From positions 1 to 23,658 of IMG/VR virus record IMGVR_UViG_3300033183_000185: a stretch of 23,658 bases of DNA; one strand, written 5' to 3'. The notes under the pieces were generated by a model. The model saw nothing but the letters and a program-made list of their open reading frames with translations. It did no database searches and had not been told where the DNA came from. This document shows positions 8,472 through 16,068 of this stretch, one piece after another (within the stretch, counting starts at the first letter, position 1; each line of letters opens with the position of its first letter). The stretch comes from a virus. The translations under genes were made by a program, and so were the position numbers.

Positions 8472-10670
8472 TTAGTTCCCCACACTCATTTTGTATTCCA
8501 GACCTAGAACCGTCATAGGCAATGGAACTGTTTGCGTTAATGTTATCTGACCCGTTGCGCTGTAACCAAGGATACCGTGCGCAGTTTTTACGCCAGTAAA
8601 CCCCTCGATCGCTGTATCCAAAACATCCTCCCCGAAGTTTCTAAAGGATATTTGCTTTCCGTTTATAACAAGATCTTTTGTTTGATTAACAATAGCGTCA
8701 ACCTGGACAATCCGCTTTCGAACGCCCTGGACAGATCCAGATTGAAGAACTGGCTCGGTTGGCATCGTCTTAACGGTAACTGTGTAATCTAGCCCGACCT
8801 GGTATTCACTTGTTGCTGCCGAAGCAAATGTAATTGTAAACGGTGTCGCCGGGACCGTCTGTACTGGCTCCACAACGCCATCACGAACTATCTCGACCTC
8901 TTTCCCCTCGAGGTGGTCCATCGTTACTGAGGAAGCCGCTCCGCCGCTCTTGGCGCTATCCACGGTTAAATCAGGGTTAAACTTTTCCAGGATATATTTT
9001 GTTGCGCTGTTTACAGTACGTTTCACGATCACATAGACATCTGAGATCTCAACCGCGACTGCGATAAACTCCCCGTCAGTTGTAAACTGGCTGGGCGCAA
9101 TGACGTTCTGCCCGACCAGCAAAGAATACACGGCCATAGATCCATCATCCCCATTGACCAGGAACAAGGTATCCGCCTCATCTGTTGAAGTTGATCGACG
9201 CGCGGCCAGATCGACCGGGTTTTTAATAAGGTGTGACGAAAGTACCGAAACCTGTTGGATCTGATACGACCTGGTAGTTGAACCAAACTGGAAGGCATTT
9301 AGAGATTTACCCTGGCGCTGCACAAATACAGACGCACCATTCAGATCCTCGGTAGGAACGCCAGGTTTTGATCCAAGCCTGGTTTGTGGGCGTACAAGAA
9401 AATTAGAAGGCGTTACCGGGCTATCCTCTGATTGGATAACAACGAACTCACCTCCGGTTGTGAAGATCCGCAAGTCTGCCGATGCAATAATATTCACAAT
9501 AGAGTTAAGCTGATTGGTGTTGATCGTGGCTTCGACCCCCTCATCATCTAACCCAGAACCAGTATTAAAGTTGAAATAATCAATAACATTGGAACCCCAA
9601 ATTGTATTGGGGCGTGATTTCGATCCACCGAAATACAAACGGCCTTCATGGAAGGTCGCAGATTTGGGCCATCCCCGATCATTCGACCAAACATCTTCAT
9701 AGCCATATTCACCCTCATGTTCTCCAGCTACGATTGCATTCGTATCGAAAAACGGGACTTCGACCACGGCCTTCATTTCTGTGGTACTTACAAATTCAAC
9801 ATACCTTGCTCGACCAAAAGTTGTTATGTTTTGAGCATAGCCATTAACTGAATTTTCTGAAAATGGGTCTACACTATAAACACTTGTGTTGTCGGGCTGT
9901 GTGTCCCACGCCGGATAAACAGTAGCAACCTTTGTTGAGCCTACATAATCCGTAATAAATCTTTCCTGACCTGATCCGGTCCCCGAAGTGATTTTAATTT
10001 GTAAGCCATTTGCATCATCATCGCTTGTGTATCCACTCCCACTTTTCAGTGTAATTGTATTTGCACCACCCGCCTGTGCCGTGCCAGTTTCGGATGTATG
10101 GTTCGATGCAGTGATTGTTATATTCCCATCAACCGCACTAGGGGTGATATCATAGTTTGGCTGATGCGCCACGAACGCATACGCATACTTGGGAAGGTTC
10201 GTAAGCGGTAGGTTCTCCAGGGTCCAGTTATCATCCGCATTGCGCACCAGGCGTTTTGTTTGCAGATCCTCATGGCAAAGGATCAAAGTATCCACCGCCT
10301 GGGTATATTGCAAATCATCAAGAATATCAGAGGTGATAGATGCAGCCGCCAGATAATCATTGCCTGATCCATTGATGTCGGTTTGCTGCACCCCGTCCTT
10401 GTAGACATAGACCCGACCAACAACGAACACCAGGAGATAGCTATCTGTTACGCTAAACTCGAACGGGATCAGCTTAAACTTGGTGAAGCTCGATCCAAAG
10501 TCTGTGACGAACTCTAAGCCATCCCGGCGGCGCACTCCGCCCTGGGGCTGCACGATTACGTTAGTCGCTTCCTCGAGGGCATTCTGATATTGCTGCAAGT
10601 CGGTACGCGCACGAAGTAACGGATCTAGTTCCCCAACAGAGAAATTTGTTTGAAACTGTGTTACGCGCAT
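8472..10670 (-). CDS. Tail tubular protein B-like (T7 gp12 type nozzle)
   Basis: A 732-residue protein whose N-terminus (VTQFQTNFSVGELDPLLRAR, residues 3-22) and the following NVIVQPQGGVRRRDGLEFV are the typical opening of podovirus tail tubular B/stabilization proteins: a tail-nozzle protein announces itself with F-S-x-G-E-L-x-P and G-G-x-x-R-R-x-G. The segment GWPKSATFHEGRLYFGGSKSRPNTIWGS near the middle is another hallmark of this family. The remainder is beta-rich. It forms the distal tail tube on which fibres or spikes sit. The start codon follows directly after the stop of tail tubular A with no gap. No lytic insert domain was recognised. Confidence is high because the motifs and the order A-B-ejection proteins agree. 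Confidence 0.93.
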   Translation of the reverse strand: MRVTQFQTNFSVGELDPLLRARTDLQQYQNALEEATNVIVQPQGGVRRRDGLEFVTDFGSSFTKFKLIPFEFSVTDSYLLVFVVGRVYVYKDGVQQTDINGSGNDYLAAASITSDILDDLQYTQAVDTLILCHEDLQTKRLVRNADDNWTLENLPLTNLPKYAYAFVAHQPNYDITPSAVDGNITITASNHTSETGTAQAGGANTITLKSGSGYTSDDDANGLQIKITSGTGSGQERFITDYVGSTKVATVYPAWDTQPDNTSVYSVDPFSENSVNGYAQNITTFGRARYVEFVSTTEMKAVVEVPFFDTNAIVAGEHEGEYGYEDVWSNDRGWPKSATFHEGRLYFGGSKSRPNTIWGSNVIDYFNFNTGSGLDDEGVEATINTNQLNSIVNIIASADLRIFTTGGEFVVIQSEDSPVTPSNFLVRPQTRLGSKPGVPTEDLNGASVFVQRQGKSLNAFQFGSTTRSYQIQQVSVLSSHLIKNPVDLAARRSTSTDEADTLFLVNGDDGSMAVYSLLVGQNVIAPSQFTTDGEFIAVAVEISDVYVIVKRTVNSATKYILEKFNPDLTVDSAKSGGAASSVTMDHLEGKEVEIVRDGVVEPVQTVPATPFTITFASAATSEYQVGLDYTVTVKTMPTEPVLQSGSVQGVRKRIVQVDAIVNQTKDLVINGKQISFRNFGEDVLDTAIEGFTGVKTAHGILGYSATGQITLTQTVPLPMTVLGLEYKMSVGN

Positions 10671-11288
10671 TTAGCTTCTCACTTCGATTAGAGAATAATC
10701 CTCAACGATCTGTGTGGATTGCCCACGGGCATCGATGTTCATCGCTTGACGCATTTTGCCACCTCGTCCGTTTTCAAAAGGCGCACCGTATGCTATCGCA
10801 CGAAAATACTCCGCTTTGGCTGCCTGGTCAGTAATAACGATTGCTAACTCGGAAGCGAGTGCATTTCTCAATAAGTCTACAAAATACACGGGCATTTTGC
10901 TTTCGGAAACGCTTTGCTGATAATCGATGTAAACCGTCTGCATGTTTGTATAAAGTTCTTCGCCATAGATCTCCCACCCATAACGACGAGATCTTTCGGC
11001 GGTTCCGCTTGTCTCAAAAACCGCCAAAACACCAGAAAGCATATCACCAGGTAATTGATACGCATACTGCCATTCATTTACCGGGGCCGTTGAAAGCCGT
11101 GATATCTGTTGTTTTTTGAGAGACCAGGACCAGACATATGAACTGATGATTGTATCTCGTAAGTCCGGGTATAATCGAGAGCAAGCTTGCGCTGCGTCTG
11201 TGCCTTCGGTGAAGGACGTAATAGGCGAAGCTCCCAAGAGGATCAGTGCATCCGAGCAAATTGAAATATCTGTGTCACCAGTTGCCAT
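10671..11288 (-). CDS. Tail tubular protein A-like (T7 gp11 type adaptor)
   Basis: A 205-residue protein matching the tail tubular A/gp11 family: an early segment ICSDALILLGASPITSF, then ACSRLYPDLRDTIISSYVWSWSLK, then YAYQLPGDMLSGVL and MPVYFVDLLRNALASELA. These are the helix-bundle segments that dock onto the portal ring and form the upper tail ring. The length agrees with the T7 protein (196 residues). The start ATG at 11286-11288 is preceded by GGAGG with a 6-base spacer. A GC-rich hairpin lies in the 51-base gap upstream, the only sizeable gap in the tail block. It is immediately followed by tail tubular B, as in T7-like phages. Confidence 0.93.
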   Translation of the reverse strand: MATGDTDISICSDALILLGASPITSFTEGTDAAQACSRLYPDLRDTIISSYVWSWSLKKQQISRLSTAPVNEWQYAYQLPGDMLSGVLAVFETSGTAERSRRYGWEIYGEELYTNMQTVYIDYQQSVSESKMPVYFVDLLRNALASELAIVITDQAAKAEYFRAIAYGAPFENGRGGKMRQAMNIDARGQSTQIVEDYSLIEVRS

Positions 11289-11311
11289 TGTAATCCTCCA
11301 GGTAAGTGTGG

Positions 11312-11331
11312 GGGGCCAGTTGCCCAGCCCC
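11312..11331 (-). terminator. GC-rich hairpin between capsid block and tail genes (no U tract)
   Basis: GGGGC (11312-11316) and GCCCC (11327-11331) can pair with a 10-base loop in the - strand transcript. It lies between the decoration-like gene and tail tubular A, the same place as T7 terminator T-phi. No run of U follows the stem, so a classical intrinsic terminator is not supported; it may act as an attenuator, an mRNA end stabiliser or nothing. Confidence 0.3.
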
Positions 11332-11339
11332 TCGGAGTA

Positions 11340-11618
11340 TTAGTCTGTGTCGGTCGATGTGATTGTTAGACCGTCTGTTACGTCAACAACGCCGCTTGCG
11401 TTAGACGCCACATAAACCCATGAAAGAGCTTGTGTCGCACCTGTTGAAGAACGCACTAGAATAACGTCCCCTACCGCAAGTGTATCTGACAAATCGTTGA
11501 AGTAACCAGATGTGTTTACTGTCGCAATCGTGTCGGCTGTTGAGTAGCCATAAAGACCAGGCGAATCGCCCTTTTTACCGCCGCCATAATTAACGAAACC
11601 TGTTGTGCTAAAAGCCAT
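11340..11618 (-). CDS. Small head decoration-like protein
   Basis: A 92-residue Gly/Ser/Thr-rich, beta-type protein directly downstream of the capsid gene, 12 bases away, with a good ribosome site (AAGGAG before ATG 11616-11618). It opens MAFSTTGFVNYGGGKKGDSPGLYGY and continues with the pattern GYFNDLSDTLAVGDVILV. I recall similar small proteins next to capsid genes in many podoviruses, usually unnamed or called head decoration proteins. No membrane segment or enzyme motif is present. The position within the capsid transcript suggests it is made in amounts close to the capsid protein. The structural role is inferred from context. Confidence 0.75.
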   Translation of the reverse strand: MAFSTTGFVNYGGGKKGDSPGLYGYSTADTIATVNTSGYFNDLSDTLAVGDVILVRSSTGATQALSWVYVASNASGVVDVTDGLTITSTDTD

Positions 11619-11630
11619 TGTTCAGTCTCC

Positions 11631-12464
11631 TTATTCAGTACATGAGATCTTGACGATGCCTTCATCGTCGATCGCTACCGCACCCGCAGAGAACATTGAG
11701 CTTACTAGGAACGATGTTTTCTCTGGGATATAGTTGACCTCTGACTTTTGCGCCATTGATTCAGCATAACCCATTGAGTCCTGGTGCCATGCGAAACATG
11801 TGCGTGTAGATGGTTTTGGAACACCACCTTCGTCACGATCACCCATTGTGTGGATCTGGAAGCCCATGAACGAATTGATCTCGCCACGAACAAGCGCTTT
11901 TACTGATGCGAAGTCAGCAGATGTGATCTCTGTCTCGCCTAGTAGAGCGTCAAGCTGTGATGAGTGCATCAACAAGTGGCGGCCTTCCGCTGGTACGTTC
12001 TTGTCGTTCAGCGCTTTTGCAGCCGCACGTAGCTTCTCGATGTTCATGTTTGAACCAGCGCCACCAACAGATGTTGCAACTGTGGATGGTGAAGATGCTG
12101 CGTTCAACGCATCGATGCAGATCTGGTCCATACGACGAGCGATTGACTTAGATACAACCTGTACCAACTCACGGCGCTCATCAAAGTTCACATGTGATTG
12201 GTGGAAGATATCTGAGTATTCAGCCGCAATGTAATCTGTCATTGTCGCTGTTACTTGTGAATAAGTCACGTTCAACGGTGTAACGTCTGTTTGTGGAACG
12301 CGAACTGTAGCAACACCTTTACCGATTTTCGGGAACTTTACAGTGTTACCTTGGACACCAGAACGTGTACGCATGGTGCCGCGAAGTAGGGCTTCGCCCT
12401 GATATGCCTGTTTAACTTCTTCGTCAAAAAGAGTTACAAAGGCGTTAGTAATACTCTGCGCCAT
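11631..12464 (-). CDS. Major capsid protein
   Basis: A 277-residue protein that matches a widespread phage capsid family, presumed HK97 fold: an N-terminal helix (SITNAFVTLFDEEVKQAYQG), then TVKFPKIGKGVATVRVPQTDVTP with the VTATMTDYIAAEYSDIFH strand, then FDERRELVQVVSKSIARRMD (spine helix region) and a C-terminal half with PAEGRHLLMHSSQLDALLGE and SFMGFQIHTMGDRDEGG. It is shorter than T7 gp10A (344 residues). The gene follows the scaffold gene, as usual. It has the strongest ribosome site in the late block (perfect AGGAGG, 8-base spacer) and a 176-base structured leader, both consistent with very high expression. No slippery site or extended second form comparable to T7 gp10B was seen. Confidence 0.93.
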   Translation of the reverse strand: MAQSITNAFVTLFDEEVKQAYQGEALLRGTMRTRSGVQGNTVKFPKIGKGVATVRVPQTDVTPLNVTYSQVTATMTDYIAAEYSDIFHQSHVNFDERRELVQVVSKSIARRMDQICIDALNAASSPSTVATSVGGAGSNMNIEKLRAAAKALNDKNVPAEGRHLLMHSSQLDALLGETEITSADFASVKALVRGEINSFMGFQIHTMGDRDEGGVPKPSTRTCFAWHQDSMGYAESMAQKSEVNYIPEKTSFLVSSMFSAGAVAIDDEGIVKISCTE

Positions 12465-12472
12465 AGCAGAAG

Positions 12473-12478
12473 CCTCCT
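12473..12478 (-). promoter_or_regulatory. Perfect Shine-Dalgarno of the capsid gene
   Basis: AGGAGG on the - strand with 8 bases to ATG 12462-12464. Most late genes here have shorter or weaker sites, so this agrees with strong capsid synthesis. Confidence 0.8.
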
Positions 12479-12530
12479 ATTAGGTTTCCATTAGAACGCA
12501 TACTGTTGGCCGATGTATCTCGGGCAGTTT

Positions 12531-12620
12531 GCTTGCGCGAATGTGGCCGCGCCCACCACTGGTTTACCAGATCTACGGGCCGCGCAGCGGTTAGCCGTTA
12601 CACCACATATACACGCAAGC
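12531..12620 (-). ncRNA. Branched structured leader upstream of capsid gene
   Basis: The 176-base gap between scaffold and capsid genes has nested inverted repeats. Outer stem GCTTGCG (12531-12537) pairs with CGCAAGC (12614-12620); next ATGTGG (12541-12546) with CCACAT (12603-12608); then CGCGCCC (12548-12554) with GGGC-GCG (12577-12584, one bulge); inside it CTGG/CCAG closes a 4-base loop (12559-12570); a side hairpin AGCGG/CCGTT spans 12586-12599 with one G-T pair. The transcript can therefore fold into a branched, cloverleaf-like element in the capsid mRNA leader. It lacks a TTC-type T loop and anticodon arm, so it is not called a tRNA. A processing, stability or terminator role is possible; none is shown. 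Confidence 0.45.
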
Positions 12621-12625
12621 TTGCT

Positions 12626-12640
12626 ATATTGCAACAATAT
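12626..12640. repeat. Perfect inverted repeat right after the scaffold stop
   Basis: ATATTG and CAATAT flank a 3-base centre, starting directly beyond the scaffold stop codon. It is adjacent to a 10-base palindrome GCAAGCTTGC (12615-12624) that shares bases with the outer stem of the capsid leader. No U tract follows, so it is listed as a repeat and not as a terminator. Confidence 0.5.
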
Positions 12641-13414
12641 CTAGCTGTTGGCCGCAGCCCATTGTTGTTCGATCTTCGTGCGCCACACTGGATCGCTTGT
12701 CCATCGAGGGTCTGCGATAGCCTGGCGAAGATCCTGGACATTCATTTCCGGTGTCGCAACAACGGGTTCTGTTGGGATGCCTTCGTTGGTATATCCCTGG
12801 ATAAACTTGACCATCGCATTGATGCTATCAGCATTGTTTAAGCTCATTGCCAGGGCATTGCGTTCCGCCTGGTTCAATGGCGCTTTCGTGATGTGGTTCT
12901 CGAGATATGTAATTTTCTCTTGAGCCTTTGCGCCTAGCTTCTGCATTTCCTGTTGCTGATCGTATTGCATCGCTGCATCTGCATCACCGCTTATTTCCAG
13001 GATGTTGCCAGCCAATTCCTCAAACGCCTGTTGAGATATGCCATACTTCTGCGCCCACTCCTGATACGCGATTGTAGCCGGATCTTCCAGATCGAGACCT
13101 CGATCAACCAAATCTTCCACATCGTAACCATTTTCAGGAGCTTTATGCTTCCCGGCTTTGAATGCCTTTTCAAGCTCGGCATAGCTTTTTGCGAGTTTTT
13201 CAACATCGGGTCCATCCTCATCCCAAAATTTCTGTGGATAATAATCAGGCCGTTCTAACGGCTCAAAGTCATCATCTACATCGTTAAAGGATGCATCCTC
13301 GGGCTGTTCATGCACCGGAATAGGATCTTCGGTTTGAACTTCTTGTTCTTGCTGAAAGTTTACAAGCCCTTCCTGGGGCGCTTCCGTTTCTGATACTTGT
13401 GTCTCATCAGACAT
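12641..13414 (-). CDS. Scaffolding protein
   Basis: A 257-residue strongly acidic protein between the portal and capsid genes, the standard place of the scaffold. The N-terminal third is full of Glu, Gln and Asp; then DYYPQKFWDEDGPDVEKLAKSYAELEKAFKAGK (about 59-91) is the phrase commonly seen in podovirus scaffolds. The middle and C-terminal parts are helical (QEMQKLGAKAQEKITYLENHI), fitting the helical tail that contacts the capsid. It assembles inside the procapsid and leaves before or during packaging. Its start overlaps the stop of the Bbp19-like gene by 8 bases. The family assignment is by composition, motif and position. Confidence 0.88.
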   Translation of the reverse strand: MSDETQVSETEAPQEGLVNFQQEQEVQTEDPIPVHEQPEDASFNDVDDDFEPLERPDYYPQKFWDEDGPDVEKLAKSYAELEKAFKAGKHKAPENGYDVEDLVDRGLDLEDPATIAYQEWAQKYGISQQAFEELAGNILEISGDADAAMQYDQQQEMQKLGAKAQEKITYLENHITKAPLNQAERNALAMSLNNADSINAMVKFIQGYTNEGIPTEPVVATPEMNVQDLRQAIADPRWTSDPVWRTKIEQQWAAANS

Positions 13415-13664
13415 TGTTTGACCTTTCCACCCTGCGCTCGATCAAGCGAACAAGCTCGGCCATGCCAGTTCTGACATATCCGTGACTTGCATCCTCACCT
13501 GGATACCACGAGGGTTGTTCGATAGTTATCTGCCGCAAGTGACTTAACACCTTTTGGCCTTCCTCAGATTTAAAGAGCCGACCATACAATAGATCGATCT
13601 CATCCGCCTTTGGCGGTTCAGCGAACGCCGGACTTAAACCTTCCCACCCTTCGACTGAACTCAT
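13407..13664 (-). CDS. Bbp19-like small phage protein
   Basis: An 85-residue protein between portal and scaffold. The core LYGRLFKSEEGQKVLSHLRQITIE, followed by a spacer and TGMAELVRLIERRVE, matches the pattern of the Bbp19 family (named after Bordetella phage BPP-1), small proteins of unknown function found at this spot in many short-tailed phages. It is helical at both ends with a Pro/Trp/Gly-containing link. The start overlaps the portal stop (ATGA), and the stop overlaps the scaffold start. A role in head assembly is inferred from the conserved position only. Confidence 0.75.
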   Translation of the reverse strand: MSSVEGWEGLSPAFAEPPKADEIDLLYGRLFKSEEGQKVLSHLRQITIEQPSWYPGEDASHGYVRTGMAELVRLIERRVERSNNV

Positions 13665-15220
13665 TGCATTGCCTCCGCGACTTGCTCATCGCCTGGCAAA
13701 GCTTGTTGCTGTTGTGCCATCATCTGTTGCTGCATTTGCATCTGCATCATTTGCTGTTCTTCCGCTGTGTTAAGAACGCGCTGATCGATGCCCATCTTTT
13801 CAGCAATAAATGCAATGGCCTCTTGTAGATTGATCGCTGTTACCCCGGCTGGACCCATAGCCTGGGCAATCTGCATAAAGTTTAACACCTTGTTTACTTC
13901 CTCCATCTTTGGCGCTTCTGCCAGTGGAGACACGGGTGTTACCTTAATCTGCACACCGTTTACCTTGAGCGGCAAATCGATCAAGCCCTGGCGATCCAGG
14001 ACAAACAATACCCGCGCGACCAAGGGGTTCATAATCTCTGTCATTAAGCGACCAAACGCAGATCCCAGGTTTGTTGCCAGTTCCGCCTGGCGCTGGGCGA
14101 TCTCCGTGGCTGATCGAGCCGACATTGTGTCTGGCGGCAAAGTATCGTCCATCATCATCTTTTTGATGTTCACACGCAAATCCTGGAGCAAGATCTGACT
14201 TGTGTTGAAGTCCCCGGCTCTAGGGAGAGGAGCCAGGGACGCACCCCCTGGGCCACCATTCCGAGCGACAGGAATGATTGCTCCTGGCTGGATCTTGATG
14301 TTCTGCGGGTTCAGTACCCCATCATCCGCAGCGAGGAATACACCAGAGATCGCCAAGCTTGCGTTCTTCAACACTAGCTCGAGGGTTTTGTTTAGCGTCT
14401 TGATGTCGGCAATCGCATCGACCAAAGGCCCACGGCCATAAACTTCCCCGGCTGTTTTGCTAAATCGCGCAACGATAAATGGGCTTGAGTCCATTTCACG
14501 ATAGACAAGCTCCTGGGCTTTAGCTGGCCAGATAACATGATAGTGATATCTGCCGCTTTCCTGGTCGAACAAGATCACGTCGAATAGATCTAGCTCCTCG
14601 CTTGGGCGCCGAACCATTGCATCCTCGAGATCTGGTGTCATTTGAATGTCTGGGAACTCACGCTGTATCGCTTCCGCCTTGATACGCAGCTTGCGATATA
14701 CGTTATCGATTGTCCCGTTTGCGCCTTCCTCAATTGCCACTAGGTATTGAGGGACTGCAGTAAACCGAATTGGTGTGACCTCATCCCCAGGCATCACCAT
14801 CATCACGGCTGTACCCACGCATAGATCAAGCAAGAACTCACCCATCGCTAGATCAAAACTTGTCTGACGTAGCTGATCAAACATGATATCAACATATGCA
14901 TCGAGGATCTCTTGTGCCCGTGGCCGCTCCTGCAATGGGATAGCTGCCCCAGGTTCTAGCTTGCACCAGTGACGGTTAGGCGGGAACAATCCCGCTTGCA
15001 TACGGTTTGCAAAGCGTTTGGTCGAGGACATTGCTGTACTGTCAAACACCCGCTGCATTTTATTTTTGCCAGGCGTTTTGCCTTCCCAGTATCCGCCATA
15101 AAGGTTGCGCTGGGGCAGGGCATATTCGTAACAATCTTCATAGATTGATCTAAATTCTTCTTTACGCGCCTGTGCCTTAGCTTCGCGCTGCATGACTTCT
15201 TTTACGTTTAGCTTAGGCAT
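13661..15220 (-). CDS. Portal / head-to-tail connecting protein
   Basis: A 519-residue protein of the podovirus head-to-tail connecting family (T7 gp8 type). Hallmarks: EDCYEYALPQRNLYGG near residue 30, then RVFDSTAMSSTKRFANRMQAGLFPPNRHWCKL (about 57-88), PFIVARFSKTAGEVYGRGPLVDAI (about 248-271), and DTLPPDTMSARSATEIAQR (about 366-384). The length equals that of T7 gp8 (536) closely. It forms the 12-fold ring through which TerL pumps DNA and on which the tail adaptor docks. The C-terminus is a Gln/Met-rich low-complexity tract (QQMMQMQMQQQMMAQQQQ). The start overlaps the stop of the DUF6321 gene by 8 bases. Confidence 0.95.
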   Translation of the reverse strand: MPKLNVKEVMQREAKAQARKEEFRSIYEDCYEYALPQRNLYGGYWEGKTPGKNKMQRVFDSTAMSSTKRFANRMQAGLFPPNRHWCKLEPGAAIPLQERPRAQEILDAYVDIMFDQLRQTSFDLAMGEFLLDLCVGTAVMMVMPGDEVTPIRFTAVPQYLVAIEEGANGTIDNVYRKLRIKAEAIQREFPDIQMTPDLEDAMVRRPSEELDLFDVILFDQESGRYHYHVIWPAKAQELVYREMDSSPFIVARFSKTAGEVYGRGPLVDAIADIKTLNKTLELVLKNASLAISGVFLAADDGVLNPQNIKIQPGAIIPVARNGGPGGASLAPLPRAGDFNTSQILLQDLRVNIKKMMMDDTLPPDTMSARSATEIAQRQAELATNLGSAFGRLMTEIMNPLVARVLFVLDRQGLIDLPLKVNGVQIKVTPVSPLAEAPKMEEVNKVLNFMQIAQAMGPAGVTAINLQEAIAFIAEKMGIDQRVLNTAEEQQMMQMQMQQQMMAQQQQALPGDEQVAEAMQ

Positions 15221-15497
15221 TCTTGTTCCTCTTACTTATGGCCGCTGCCTTCTTACGCGCATCTGCTTTTGACGAAGCACCCCAGGCACGGAGGGATAGT
15301 AGCAGCCGGGTGGGATTACCCCGACTATCGCGCTCCGGCCCGGGGTTCCCCGCCATCCGAGCCAGGAAGGACGCCCGACGAGGATTGTCGCCTTTCTTCA
15401 CCGGAGGCTTCAGGTTCGATCCTGATTTCCGTTTGAAGTAGGCCCGACCAGCGGCGTTCAAACCGCCTTTAGGATTTTGATGTGCTTTTTTTACCAC
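15213..15497 (-). CDS. DUF6321-like protein, start uncertain (possible frameshift with upstream gene)
   Basis: The core NPKGGLNAAGRAYFKRKSG ... NPRRASFLARMAGNPG ... NPTRLLLSLRAWGASSKADARKKAAAI is typical of DUF6321 proteins, small very basic phage proteins of unknown function. The frame stays open back to 15569, but the only start there is a TTG without a ribosome site. A GTG at 15495-15497, with AGAAGG upstream, gives 94 residues and is used here. The start lies inside the preceding 46-residue gene in another frame, exactly at an A7 run (T7 at 15486-15492 on +). A +1 slip there would join PRGKK to AHQNPKGG in one protein, which reads like a natural DUF6321 N-terminus. So this could be one gene split by slippage or by a sequencing indel. 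It overlaps the portal start. Confidence 0.7.
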   Translation of the reverse strand: MVKKAHQNPKGGLNAAGRAYFKRKSGSNLKPPVKKGDNPRRASFLARMAGNPGPERDSRGNPTRLLLSLRAWGASSKADARKKAAAISKRNKNA

Positions 15498-15609
15498 GAG
15501 GTGCAGCCTTCTTGGGTTTAGTTGCTTTCGGTTTTGGCTCAGATTTTTCCTCGACCTGGACCTCAACAACTTTGCGATACACGCGATTATCTTCTTTGAT
15601 CTTTGTCAT
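15469..15609 (-). CDS. 46-residue basic protein, or N-terminal part of split DUF6321 gene
   Basis: ATG 15607-15609 overlaps the stop of the 153-residue gene (ATGA), a coupled start of the kind used throughout this operon. The product starts MTKIKEDNRVYRKVVEVQVE and goes on to a Lys/Pro/Ala-rich tail ending KKAAPRGKKSTSKS. After the A7 run it reads only five more codons before TAA. The tail composition is like the disordered N-terminal arms often in front of a DUF6321 core. I see it either as a real short protein whose translation couples to the GTG start of the next gene, or as the first part of a fused product. Confidence 0.6.
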   Translation of the reverse strand: MTKIKEDNRVYRKVVEVQVEEKSEPKPKATKPKKAAPRGKKSTSKS

Positions 15610-16067
15610 GTCAGTTTCAAAAGCTTCATATACCGCTTGCGCAGTGCAATCCGTCTTTCGCCCTTTGCTTTTTCAAATTTCTTCCGTGCGGCCTGGCCTT
15701 CTTTGCGCCGTTTCTCTAGCGCTATTTCTTCAGGTGTTGGCCCTGGGGTTGGCTCTACCGCTGGCCTTGCTCGATCTCGCTCAGATGATCTATTCATACG
15801 CTCAACCGCCTCTTGCGATCTACGGCTTCGCTCCGGCAAGCGCGAATAGTATCCAGCGTCTTTAGGCTTTAGGCCCAAATCCATTGCAATATCATCCTTA
15901 GTCTTTTGAAAAGATGATTTACTACTTGGATATGCTGCGCCTATTGATGATTTCGCTTTCGAGTAGCTCCCGTATCCTTGGTCCCCTGCCTTTTTCTTGG
16001 CGGCAGAGCTGGCCGCGCTCGATTTAATCGAGCTTGTGACAGACTTGAAAATGGAACCCAAAAGCAT
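15606..16067 (-). CDS. Hypothetical basic Ser/Lys-rich protein
   Basis: A 153-residue protein that I do not recognise. It begins MLLGSIFKSVTSSIKSSAASSAAKKK and is rich in Ser, Lys and Arg throughout, with a Pro-rich hinge (PAVEPTPGPTPEEIALEKRR, about 102-121) and a charged helical C-terminus (KKFEKAKGERRIALRKRYMKLLK). No signal peptide or enzyme motif is apparent. It starts one base after the stop of the 82-residue gene and overlaps the next start. Its place among small virion-type genes between TerL and portal suggests a structural or assembly role, but this is a guess from context. Confidence 0.7.
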   Translation of the reverse strand: MLLGSIFKSVTSSIKSSAASSAAKKKAGDQGYGSYSKAKSSIGAAYPSSKSSFQKTKDDIAMDLGLKPKDAGYYSRLPERSRRSQEAVERMNRSSERDRARPAVEPTPGPTPEEIALEKRRKEGQAARKKFEKAKGERRIALRKRYMKLLKLT

Positions 16068-16068
16068 T

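Noticed and set aside
11631-12464. Programmed frameshift producing a longer capsid form as in T7 gp10B.
   Set aside because: No slippery heptamer near the 3' end, and a stop followed by a separate, well-initiated gene.
12531-12620. tRNA or tRNA-like gene suggested by a closed 7-bp stem and a D-loop-like GTGTAACGGCTA on the - strand.
   Set aside because: There is no TTC-type T loop, no anticodon arm with a T33 and no matched acceptor at the right spacing; the D stem itself has two mismatches. Kept as a structured leader only.
12506-12841. Rightward 111-residue frame over the capsid leader and scaffold end.
   Set aside because: It is opposite the scaffold gene and the structured leader, with no ribosome site; a shadow frame.
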